Source of the DNA: Nonomuraea sp. PA05
GTDB lineage: Bacteria; Actinomycetota; Actinomycetes; Streptosporangiales; Streptosporangiaceae
Direction of reading: 5' to 3'
DNA: 64,000 bases
Assembly: GCF_008086045.1 (NCBI RefSeq)
Contig: NZ_VSEY01000001.1
Span: forward strand, 62,001-126,000
Shown here piece after piece: positions 27,398 to 35,069 of the stretch. A model generated the notes under the pieces. It did not search any database, was not told where the DNA came from, and saw only the letters and a list, made by a program, of their open reading frames with translations. The translations under genes and the position numbers were made by a program. Within the stretch, counting starts at the first letter, position 1, and each line of letters opens with the position of its first letter.

Positions 27398-28594
27398 TCA
27401 CGAGGGAATGCTCGAACCGAACACCTCGTCGCGCACGGCGGCGAGGGCGAGGTCGAGGGCGCCGGCCAGCACCGGGTTGCCCTCGACCGCGGACAGCCTG
27501 ACGGGCGGCCGTGGGATGGTCAGCGCGTGCAGCTCGTGCTCGACCAGCTCGCGCAGCACCTCGCCGCCCGGCAGCACGGCGCCGCCCGTCAGCACGATCA
27601 GCGCCGGGTCCACGACCGCGGTGATGGCGGCCAGGCCCACGGCCAGGCGGGCGGCGATGTCGCGCAGCCCCGCCCTGGCGTCCTCGGCCTTCTGGCCGGT
27701 GCCGGACGCCGCGCGCACCGCGTTGGCGACGGCCTGGCCGAAGCCGGGGCCGCGCACGCCGTACGAGCGCAGCAGCTTCAGCACCGCGTGCCCGCCGGTC
27801 AGCGCCTGGTAGCCGTGGTCGGCGTAGCGGCCCGACTCGCGGGCCGTGGGCGCGCCGGGCGCGGGCATGTAGCCGACCTCGCCCGCGCCGCCCGTGGCGC
27901 CCCGGCGCACCCGCCCGTCCAGGACGATGGCCGAGCCGATGCCCGCGTCGGCCCACAGCAGCACGAAGTCCCGGTGGCCGCGCGCCACGCCGTGCGCCTG
28001 CTCGGCGACCGCGACCAGGTTGACGTTGTTCTCCACGTCCACGGGGACGCCCAGCCCGGCGCTGAGCGTGGGCACCAGGCCGGGGATGTGCCAGCCGGGC
28101 ACGTCCTTGGCGGCGGCGTACCCGAGCCTGCCGGTGGCGGGGTCGATCGCGGCCTGCACGCCGATGACGACGCGGCGCAGCTCGCCGGGCGGCCCCGCGC
28201 CGAGCAGGGCGGCGCGCAGCCGGTCCACCAGCTCGTCGTGGGGGCGGCGGGGGGTGGGCAGCGTGTGCTCGCCCACGACCGTGCCGGTGATGTCGGCCAC
28301 CCTGGCCTCGATGCGGTGCGGGGTGACGTCGAGCGCGCCGACGTAGGCCGCGGCGGGGTTGATCCGGTAGACCTCGGCGGTGCGTCCCGGCAGGCCCTCC
28401 CTGATGCCGTCCAGCACCACCAGGCCGGCCTCCTGAAGGCGGGACAGGAGCTGGGAGGCGGTGGGCTTGGACAACCCCGTGAGCGTGCCGATCTGGGGCC
28501 GGGTGAGCGGACCCCGTTCGAGGAGGACGCGCAGTGCGGCGCGATCATTGATGGCGCGTAGCAGACTGGGTGTCCCCGGAACCGGAGCGCTCAC
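27398..28594 (-). CDS. ROK family transcriptional regulator
   Basis: A 398-residue sugar-responsive repressor. The N-terminal winged helix (RAALRVLLERGPLTRPQIGT, then LTGLSKPTASQLLSRLQEAG) is joined to a ROK domain with the sugar-kinase-like ATP/sugar site (LLWADAGIGSAIVLDGRVRRG; GGAVLPGGEVL). GTG 28594 follows GGGGGAAGG. The frame upstream of it crosses the operator and is not used. It heads an operon with GH4 and a sugar kinase and probably represses it, relieved by the (phospho)sugar substrate. A 19-bp palindrome lies 19 bases upstream. Confidence 0.9.
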   Translation of the reverse strand: MSAPVPGTPSLLRAINDRAALRVLLERGPLTRPQIGTLTGLSKPTASQLLSRLQEAGLVVLDGIREGLPGRTAEVYRINPAAAYVGALDVTPHRIEARVADITGTVVGEHTLPTPRRPHDELVDRLRAALLGAGPPGELRRVVIGVQAAIDPATGRLGYAAAKDVPGWHIPGLVPTLSAGLGVPVDVENNVNLVAVAEQAHGVARGHRDFVLLWADAGIGSAIVLDGRVRRGATGGAGEVGYMPAPGAPTARESGRYADHGYQALTGGHAVLKLLRSYGVRGPGFGQAVANAVRAASGTGQKAEDARAGLRDIAARLAVGLAAITAVVDPALIVLTGGAVLPGGEVLRELVEHELHALTIPRPPVRLSAVEGNPVLAGALDLALAAVRDEVFGSSIPS

Positions 28595-28612
28595 CGCGGC
28601 CTTCCCCCATCT

Positions 28613-28631
28613 GTTAGTAAAGTTTCCTAAC
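28613..28631. promoter_or_regulatory. Palindromic ROK operator
   Basis: GTTAGTAAAGTTTCCTAAC is a 19-bp palindrome with a single mismatched pair, AT-rich in a GC-rich setting. It lies 19 bases before the ROK start codon. Its TTAG...CTAA ends and AAA-TTT core match the style of known ROK operators. It would overlap the promoter of the sugar operon. Confidence 0.7.
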
Positions 28632-28902
28632 CTGTACGACGGCAAAAAGGTTGCGGTCAAGAGGTGAAATCAAGACGTGACCCGGTAGGGGAAAGGGAAA
28701 GTGATGGGAGTGCCTCTACAGGCATGCTAATGTCGTCGTTTGTCGTAACAACAAGCAGAATGGCCCGGAGTGTCCCATTAACCACATTAATGGTCAGGCG
28801 GCAACTCGTCAAACGGAGCTCGCCAAGGAGCAGGCGTACGTCACCCGCCTGTACGACCGCCTCGACACGCTGCGCGAGCGCACCCAGCGGCAACTCAAGG
28901 AG

Positions 28903-31095
28903 GTGCTGGCCTCGGGCGCCGTCGGCACGATGCAGAACAGGTCCGAGCGCGACACCTTCGCCGAGATGTACGCCACCCGCCTCGCCCGGCTCTGGGCCGT
29001 CGAGCGCGGCCTGGTTTTCGGACGGCTCGATCACCTCGACGAGGGCCGGCTGTACATCGGCAAGCTCGGCATGACCGACGACGAGCAGCTCCGCCTGCTC
29101 ATCGACTGGCGGGCGCCCGTCGCGCAGCCGTTCTACCGCGCCACCCCGGCCGCCCCGATGGGCGTCACCAGGCGCCGCCACCTGCAGACCAAGGGCCGCA
29201 CCGTGGCCGGCGTGGACGACGACCTGCTCGACCTCGACTCGCTCACCGACGACGACCGCGCCACCCTCAACGGCGAGGCCGCCCTGCTGGCCGCGCTCGA
29301 CGAGCGGCGCACCGGCCGCATGCGCGACATCGTCGCCACCATCCAGTCCGAGCAGGACCGCGTCATCCGCAGCGACCTGAACGGCGTGCTCGTCGTGCAG
29401 GGCGGGCCCGGCACCGGCAAGACCGTCGTCGCCCTGCACCGCGCCGCCTACCTGCTCTACACCCACCGCGAACGGCTGGAACGCCGCGGCGTGCTCATCC
29501 TCGGGCCGAACCTCACGTTCCTGCGCTACATCGAGCAGGTGCTGCCCTCGCTCGGCGAGACAGACGTGCTGCTGTCCACCGTCGGCGAGCTCTACCCCGG
29601 CGTGACCGCCACCGCCCGCGACAAGCCCGAGGTGGCCGCGCTCAAGGGCGACCCGCGGATGGCCGAGGTGATCGCCAAGGCCGTGCGCGACCGGCAGCGC
29701 GTCCCGCGCCAGCCCGTCGAGCTGACCATCGGCCGGATCACGCTCACCATCGACCGCAACATGCTGGAGGCCGCGAAGAACAAGGCCACCCGCTCGCGCC
29801 GCCCGCACAACCAGGCGCGCGCCGTGTTCGTCCGGTCGCTGCTCACCGCCCTGGCCAGGCAGCAGGCCCGCAAGATCGGCAAGGGGCTCATCGACGAGGA
29901 CGACCTGGCCGACCTGCGGGAGGAGCTGCGCACCGAGCCGGTCGTCAAGTCCGCGCTCAACCGGCTGTGGCCGTACCTGACGCCGCAGCGGCTGCTGCTC
30001 GGACTCTACGGCTCGCCCGAGCGCCTCGGCTACGCCGCCTCCGCCCTCACCCCGCAGGAACGGGCGCTGCTGCGCCGCTCCGGCGGCGAGTGGACCGAGT
30101 CCGACGTGCCGCTGCTCGACGAGGCCGCCGAGCTGCTCGGCGACATCGACGAGCAGGTGCTGCGCGCCAGCGCCATGCAGGCCGAGGAGGAGCTGGCCGC
30201 CGCCAGGCAGGCCGAGGAGAGCCAGCGCGAGGCCGAGCTGGCCTACGCCCGCGAGGTGCTGGAGCTGACCGGGCTGTCCGACGTCATGGAGGCGGAACGG
30301 CTGGCCGAGCGCCAGCGCGGCGACGGCCCCTACCTCACCACCGCCGAACGCGCCGCCGCCGACCGCACCTGGGCCTACGGTCACGTGATCGTGGACGAGG
30401 CGCAGGAGCTGTCGCCGATGGCCTGGCGGGCCGTCATGCGGCGCTGCCCCACCCGGTCCATGACGATCGTCGGCGACATCGCCCAGACCGGCTCCGCGGC
30501 CGGGGCCCGCTCGTGGCAGGAGGTGCTCGACCCGTACGTGGCCGGGCGCTGGCGCCAGGAGCGGCTCACCGTCAACTATCGCACCCCGGTGGAGCTGATG
30601 GCGGTGGCCGCCCGCGTCCTGGCCACCATCGACCCGGCCCTGGAGGCGCCCGCGTCCGTCCGCGAGGCCGGCGCGCGCCCGTGGGCGGCGCCGCTGTCGG
30701 CCCTGGCCGAGCTGGCCAAGGAGGAGGCGGGCGAAGGCGGCAAGGTCGCCGTCGTGGTGCCCGACTCCTTGCTGCCCGAGCTCGGCACGCGGCTCGCCGC
30801 GAACGTCCCCGGCACCGTCGTCGTCGCGCCCGGCGCCGGCCGCGCCCGCGGGGCGGAGGCGCTGGACGCGCCCGTCGCGGTCATGGGGGTGACCGACGCC
30901 AAGGGGCTCGAGTTCGACTCCGTCATCGTCGCCGAGCCGGACCTCATCGCCGCTCAGTCGCCACGCGGGCCCAGCGACCTGTATGTTGCTCTCACGCGTG
31001 CGACGCAGCGGCTCGGGGTCGTCCACGAGCGGCCGCTTTCGCAGGCGTTGCGGGGCTTGCCGAGCCGTGCTCCGGCGCCCGCAAATGGGCTTTGA
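28903..31095 (+). CDS. HelD-type UvrD-like DNA helicase / RNA polymerase recycling factor
   Basis: A 730-residue SF1 ATPase. Walker A is QGGPGTGKTVVALHRAAYLL, motif II is VDEAQELSPMAWRAVMRRCP, then GDIAQTG, VMGVTDAKGLEFDSVIVAE and YVALTRATQRLGVVH. HelD proteins release stalled RNA polymerase by inserting a coiled coil into its channels. The listed start is GTG 28903, the first usable start codon in this frame. Homology does not begin there: the same frame reads ELAKEQAYVTRLYDRLDTLR and on from 28816, the N-terminal coiled coil typical of the family. No ATG, GTG or TTG lies in frame between the stop at 28702 and 28903, so the true start is non-canonical or the 5' end carries a frameshift. Confidence 0.85.
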   Translation: MLASGAVGTMQNRSERDTFAEMYATRLARLWAVERGLVFGRLDHLDEGRLYIGKLGMTDDEQLRLLIDWRAPVAQPFYRATPAAPMGVTRRRHLQTKGRTVAGVDDDLLDLDSLTDDDRATLNGEAALLAALDERRTGRMRDIVATIQSEQDRVIRSDLNGVLVVQGGPGTGKTVVALHRAAYLLYTHRERLERRGVLILGPNLTFLRYIEQVLPSLGETDVLLSTVGELYPGVTATARDKPEVAALKGDPRMAEVIAKAVRDRQRVPRQPVELTIGRITLTIDRNMLEAAKNKATRSRRPHNQARAVFVRSLLTALARQQARKIGKGLIDEDDLADLREELRTEPVVKSALNRLWPYLTPQRLLLGLYGSPERLGYAASALTPQERALLRRSGGEWTESDVPLLDEAAELLGDIDEQVLRASAMQAEEELAAARQAEESQREAELAYAREVLELTGLSDVMEAERLAERQRGDGPYLTTAERAAADRTWAYGHVIVDEAQELSPMAWRAVMRRCPTRSMTIVGDIAQTGSAAGARSWQEVLDPYVAGRWRQERLTVNYRTPVELMAVAARVLATIDPALEAPASVREAGARPWAAPLSALAELAKEEAGEGGKVAVVVPDSLLPELGTRLAANVPGTVVVAPGAGRARGAEALDAPVAVMGVTDAKGLEFDSVIVAEPDLIAAQSPRGPSDLYVALTRATQRLGVVHERPLSQALRGLPSRAPAPANGL

Positions 31096-31623
31096 CCGGC
31101 TTTGCGACCACCGGCCGTACATGTCCCACCTGCGGAAACTTGATGTTCCCGCTGATCGGGACACGGTTGACATCTGAGGTGGAGTCGGTAGTTTGCTGCG
31201 CAGTCCAGCACGGGACTTGGCCGGTTGGCCGTCTCTGACATCGTCGGATCCTGCGTCCGTGACGGAGCGTGACTTCGTCCACACAGCCAGGTGCAGGGCC
31301 GTCGGTCCGTCGAGTCGGGGCACCCCAACCGGGCGGGGGGTTGGACCCGGGACGGGTCCGGGAGCCCAGTAGACAACGGAATTCCGAGCTCGCCGCCGAC
31401 GAGACGGGTCCGGTCCGAAGGGTTTCCGGGCCCTCTTCCCGCTCCCGTGCCATCGGACCGCCATCGCGCCGGGGTGGTCCCGTTCAGCCGCGGGATCACC
31501 CTGCCGCCCTCATTTTTGTGGCGGTGTTCGATCTTCCTCGCGCCTCGCCGGTCCGAGCGCGGTCCGGGGGCGGTAGCGTTTTCGCAAGCAAGCCGTTTGT
31601 GAGGTGGCGAGGAGTACCCCGGA
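31096..31623. other. 528-base gap before lnt; one strong promoter, no gene recognised
   Basis: The gap starts with a small hairpin-like TGTTCCCG/CGGGACA (about 31144-31163). It contains a consensus promoter at 31167-31194 and a 7-bp perfect hairpin GGACCCG-GGA-CGGGTCC (31343-31359). Open frames here have atypical composition and no ribosome binding site. If the promoter serves lnt, the leader is about 420 bases long. I recognise no known riboswitch or small RNA motif in it. Confidence 0.5.
31167..31194 (+). promoter_or_regulatory. Candidate housekeeping promoter upstream of lnt
   Basis: A perfect TTGACA (31167-31172), a 16-base spacer and TAGTTT (31189-31194). The start point would be near 31201, 420 bases before the lnt start codon. 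Confidence 0.5.
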
Positions 31624-33603
31624 GTGGTTCAGGACAGAACGGGCCTACCGGCGGCCGGGGGCGATCCCGGGCGCGCGGGTGTGCCGGCGTCGCCTGGTGA
31701 CGGTGTGTCGCTCGCGCCTGACGTGGCGATGCCCGAGGCCGTCGCCGGGGGCACGACGGAGGGCGAGCGCGAGGCTGCCGCTGCGGCTGGGCACGAGGTC
31801 GCCACTGCCGACGTGACGGGGCCCGCCGACGTGACGGGGCCCGCCGTGACGGGGCCCGCCGTGACGGGGCCCGAGACTGAGGGCACGCCTGCCGCCGCGA
31901 GCGAGGCGGCGCGCCCTGGAGGGGCGCCCGCGTCCGAGGGGGAGGCCGAGCGGGGTGCGGGGTCCGGGGCTGAGGAGCCGCGGACGGCCGAGGCCGGAGC
32001 CGGGCCGGAGCCCCGGTGGAGGCTGCTGGGCAGGGTCGTGGCGGCTGTCGTCGGCGGGGTGGCGCTGTTCGCCGCGTTCCCGCCCCTGAGCTGGTGGCTG
32101 TGCGCCCCCCTGGGCATCGCCCTGATCGTCGCCTCGATCCACGGCGTCAGGCCGAGGAGGGCCGCCTGGATCGGCTACCTGGCAGCCGTGGCGTTCCTGC
32201 TGCCGGCGCTGGCCTGGGTGCGCAGCATCGGCGACGACGTCTGGTTCATGCTGGTCGGGGTCGAGAGCCTGTTCTACGCCGCGCTGGCCGCCCTGGCGGC
32301 GCTGGTGTTCAGGCTGCCCGCCTGGCCGCTGTGGTTCGGCGGGTTGTGGGTGCTCATGGAGTGGGCCCGCAGCCTGGTGCCGATCGGCGGCTTCCCGTGG
32401 GCGCGGGCCGCCTTCAGCCAGGGTGAGTCGCTGTTCACCCCGTACGCCGCGCTGGGCGGCGTCCCGCTGGTGTCGTTCGCCGTCGCGCTGTGCGGCGCGC
32501 TGCTGGCCCAGGCGGCCCTCGGCAGGCGCCCCGAGCGGGCGGGGCGGACCGAGGCGGCCCCCGGCGGGCCCACCGCCAGGGCCCGGCCCGGGCGTGACGT
32601 GCTCGTGCGCCACGCCGCCCCCCTGGCCCTCGCCCTGGTCGTGCCGCTGCTGGGCCTGGCCGTGCCCAGGCCGGGCGACGAGGGCCGTACCGTCAACATC
32701 GGCATCGTCCAGGGCAACGTCCCCGGCGAGGGCATGTACGCCCTCGGCGACGAGCCCGCCGTCGTGCTGCGCAACCACGCCAACGAGACCAAGCGCCTGG
32801 CCCAGGCCGTACGCGACGGCAAGCTCCCCAAGCCCGACCTGGTCGTCCTGCCGGAGAACTCCACCGACATCGACCCCTACCGCGACGAGTACGCCCGCCA
32901 GATCATCCAGGACTCCGTGCGGGACGTCGGCGTGCCCACCCTGGTGGGAGCCGTGGTGGCGATCGGCGACGAGCACCGCGCCACCCGCAGCCTCGTCTGG
33001 GACCCGGTGACCGGGCCCGGCGCCTACTACGACAAGCAGCGCCTGGTGCCGTTCGGCGAGTACACCCCGTTCGAGGACCTGGTGCTGGCGCTGTGGGAGC
33101 GGGCCAACCTGGTCGGCAGGCAGTCGGTCCCCGGCGGCAAGCCGGGCGACCTGAAGCTGGGGCCGGTCACGATCGGCGCGGTCAACTGCTACGAGGTCGC
33201 CTACGACGACACGGTGCGCGAGACGGTCCGCGCCGGCGGCACCCCGATCGTCGTGCAGACCAACAATGCCTCCTACGCCCTGTCCAACCTGCCGCCCCAG
33301 CAGCTCGCCATGTCCCAGTTGCGGGCCGTCGAGCACAACAGAGCCGTGGTGACCGCCGCGACCACCGGGATCTCGGCATATGTCACACCTGACGGTAAGG
33401 TCTCCTGGCAGACCCGCGAGCGTGTCGCCGACATGAACGTGGTCGCGGTGCCCGTCCGCACGGAGAAAACGCTTGCCACCAGGGTGGGCGCACTTCCCGA
33501 ATGGGCATTGATGTTGATGGGAGCCGCGGCGGCCGCAGTCGCCGCGTGGCGTGTCAGGCGGCGAGGCGATCGGATGAGCGATCGGATGAGGAACGACGGA
33601 TGA
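31624..33603 (+). CDS. lnt: Apolipoprotein N-acyltransferase
   Basis: A 659-residue membrane enzyme that adds the third acyl chain to lipoproteins. A 130-residue Pro/Ala/Glu/Thr-rich cytoplasmic extension carries a VTGPA tandem repeat. About six to eight transmembrane helices follow (from [20 protein letters not shown] to [16 protein letters not shown]), then a periplasm-side carbon-nitrogen hydrolase domain and a last helix. The catalytic triad is visible: Glu411 in LPENSTD, Lys471 in [13 protein letters not shown] and Cys522 in [13 protein letters not shown] 31624 has AGGAG at 31610-31614. The stop overlaps the ppm start (ATGA), so the two are coupled. In mycobacteria the two activities are one fused protein (Ppm1). 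Confidence 0.93.
   Translation: MVQDRTGLPAAGGDPGRAGVPASPGDGVSLAPDVAMPEAVAGGTTEGEREAAAAAGHEVATADVTGPADVTGPAVTGPAVTGPETEGTPAAASEAARPGGAPASEGEAERGAGSGAEEPRTAEAGAGPEPRWRLLGRVVAAVVGGVALFAAFPPLSWWLCAPLGIALIVASIHGVRPRRAAWIGYLAAVAFLLPALAWVRSIGDDVWFMLVGVESLFYAALAALAALVFRLPAWPLWFGGLWVLMEWARSLVPIGGFPWARAAFSQGESLFTPYAALGGVPLVSFAVALCGALLAQAALGRRPERAGRTEAAPGGPTARARPGRDVLVRHAAPLALALVVPLLGLAVPRPGDEGRTVNIGIVQGNVPGEGMYALGDEPAVVLRNHANETKRLAQAVRDGKLPKPDLVVLPENSTDIDPYRDEYARQIIQDSVRDVGVPTLVGAVVAIGDEHRATRSLVWDPVTGPGAYYDKQRLVPFGEYTPFEDLVLALWERANLVGRQSVPGGKPGDLKLGPVTIGAVNCYEVAYDDTVRETVRAGGTPIVVQTNNASYALSNLPPQQLAMSQLRAVEHNRAVVTAATTGISAYVTPDGKVSWQTRERVADMNVVAVPVRTEKTLATRVGALPEWALMLMGAAAAAVAAWRVRRRGDRMSDRMRNDG
31810..31873 (+). 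repeat. In-frame 15-18 bp tandem repeat in the Lnt N-terminus
   Basis: GTGACGGGGCCCGCC is repeated four times, the first two copies preceded by GAC. The peptide is [21 protein letters not shown]. It lies in the disordered extension before the first membrane helix. Confidence 0.9.
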
Positions 33604-34349
33604 TGGAGACTCTCGGCAGGGTGCTCGTCGTCGTACCGACCTACAACGAGCGCGACAACCTGCCGGCGATCGTCGAGCGGTTGCGAACCTCCGTCCCTGA
33701 CGCCCACGTACTGGTGGCCGACGACAACAGCCCCGACGGCACCGGGGAGGTCGCCGACGGTCTCGCCGCCGACGACGACCACGTGCACGTCCTGCACAGG
33801 CCTGGAAAGCAGGGGCTCGGCGCGGCCTACATCGCCGGGTTCCGCTGGGGCCTGGAGGAGGGGTACGACGTCCTGGTCGAGATGGACGCCGACGGCTCCC
33901 ACCAGCCCGAGGAGCTGCCGAAGCTGCTGGAGGCGCTGGCCGGCGGCGCCGACCTGGCCATCGGCTCGCGCTACGTGCAGGGCGGCAAGGTCGTCAACTG
34001 GCCGCAGCGGCGCGAGCTGCTGTCGAAGGGCGCCAACATCTACACCCGCGTCATGCTCGGCCTTCCCGTCCGCGACGCGACCGCAGGTTTCCGCGCCTAC
34101 CGGGCCGCCACGCTGGAGAAGGTCGGCCTGTCCGGGGTGGAGTCGCAGGGCTACTGCTTCCAGGTCGATCTGACGCTGCGCACGTCCAGGCACGGGCTGC
34201 GGGTGGTGGAGGTGCCGATCACGTTCGTGGAGCGTACGGTCGGCAAGAGCAAGATGAGCGGCAAGGTCATGTCCGAGGCGCTGTGGCGGATCGGCATGTG
34301 GGGCGTGACGGGGCTGCCCAAGCGGCTCAAGGGCCCCTCCCGCGACTGA
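33600..34349 (+). CDS. ppm: Polyprenol-phosphate mannosyltransferase (GT2)
   Basis: A 249-residue GT-A glycosyltransferase that makes polyprenyl-phosphomannose, the donor for extracytoplasmic mannosylation. The N-terminal motif is [13 protein letters not shown], the metal and nucleotide acids are in [11 protein letters not shown] and [15 protein letters not shown], and GSRYVQGG and DATAGFRAY follow. No C-terminal membrane domain is present, as expected for the catalytic half of Ppm. ATG 33600 overlaps the lnt stop, with GAGGA upstream. Together Lnt and Ppm suggest lipoprotein maturation and O-mannosylation or glycolipid synthesis share one operon. Confidence 0.92.
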   Translation: MMETLGRVLVVVPTYNERDNLPAIVERLRTSVPDAHVLVADDNSPDGTGEVADGLAADDDHVHVLHRPGKQGLGAAYIAGFRWGLEEGYDVLVEMDADGSHQPEELPKLLEALAGGADLAIGSRYVQGGKVVNWPQRRELLSKGANIYTRVMLGLPVRDATAGFRAYRAATLEKVGLSGVESQGYCFQVDLTLRTSRHGLRVVEVPITFVERTVGKSKMSGKVMSEALWRIGMWGVTGLPKRLKGPSRD

Positions 34350-34469
34350 GGGCCGCCCGCGACTAAGGGGCGCCTCCGGGACATCCCTGATTTGCCGCCC
34401 GTCCTGGAACGCCCGGCGGCCCCCCAGCGTTGTTCCTGCTGTAACGCGCGTGTGCGAATCGAGGAAACG

Positions 34470-35000
34470 ATGCGGCTCCTGCTCTTCCTGGCCTTCCTGG
34501 TCGTGCCCGTCCTGGAGATCTGGCTGCTCATCCAGGTCGGGTCGGTGATCGGCGGGCCCGCGACCGTCGCCCTGCTCATCGCCGACAGTCTCCTGGGCGC
34601 CTGGCTGGTGCGCCGTGAGGGCCGCCGCGCCTGGAAGGCGCTGCGGACGGCGCTGGAGTCGGGCCGCATGCCCGACAAGGAGCTGGCCGACGGCGGCATC
34701 ATCCTGGTGGGCGGCACGCTGCTGCTGACGCCCGGCTTCTTCACGGACGTGTTCGGCTTCCTGTGCCTGATCCCGTTCACCCGGCCGATGATGCGGCGGC
34801 TGGGCTCGTGGTTCTTCGAGCGCCGGATCAAGAGGCTGGCCGCCGCGTCGCCGTACGCGAACCTGTTCCCGCCGTCGTCAGGCTTCCCGGGCGCGGGCGC
34901 GCCGCCGTCCGGCTCCCCTGGCGCCGGGACGGGCGCGCCGCAGGGTGGCGGCGGCCGGGTGGTGCACGGCGAGGTCATCCGCGAGGACCGCGACTCCTAG
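34470..35000 (+). CDS. fxsA: FxsA family membrane protein
   Basis: A 176-residue membrane protein of the FxsA family. It begins MRLLLFLAFLVVPVLEIWLL, and a second helix pair follows at ATVALLIADSLLGAWLV and GIILVGGTLLLTPGFFTDVFG. Then comes a basic region and a Gly/Pro-rich tail ending in VVHGEVIREDRDS. The family is named after a plasmid F exclusion suppressor in E. coli; its actinobacterial role is unknown. ATG 34470 has GAGGAAAC directly upstream. The ppm-fxsA order is common in this group. Confidence 0.88.
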   Translation: MRLLLFLAFLVVPVLEIWLLIQVGSVIGGPATVALLIADSLLGAWLVRREGRRAWKALRTALESGRMPDKELADGGIILVGGTLLLTPGFFTDVFGFLCLIPFTRPMMRRLGSWFFERRIKRLAAASPYANLFPPSSGFPGAGAPPSGSPGAGTGAPQGGGGRVVHGEVIREDRDS

Positions 35001-35069
35001 CAGCCCGCTCACGTATGGCCTCGGTGTTCCCGGGCATGCGTCTCCCATCCGACTACCCCGGGAGGACGC

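Noticed and set aside
31269..31700. A 143-codon frame in the gap before lnt
   Set aside because: It overlaps the lnt start in another frame, lacks a ribosome binding site and has no recognisable domain.
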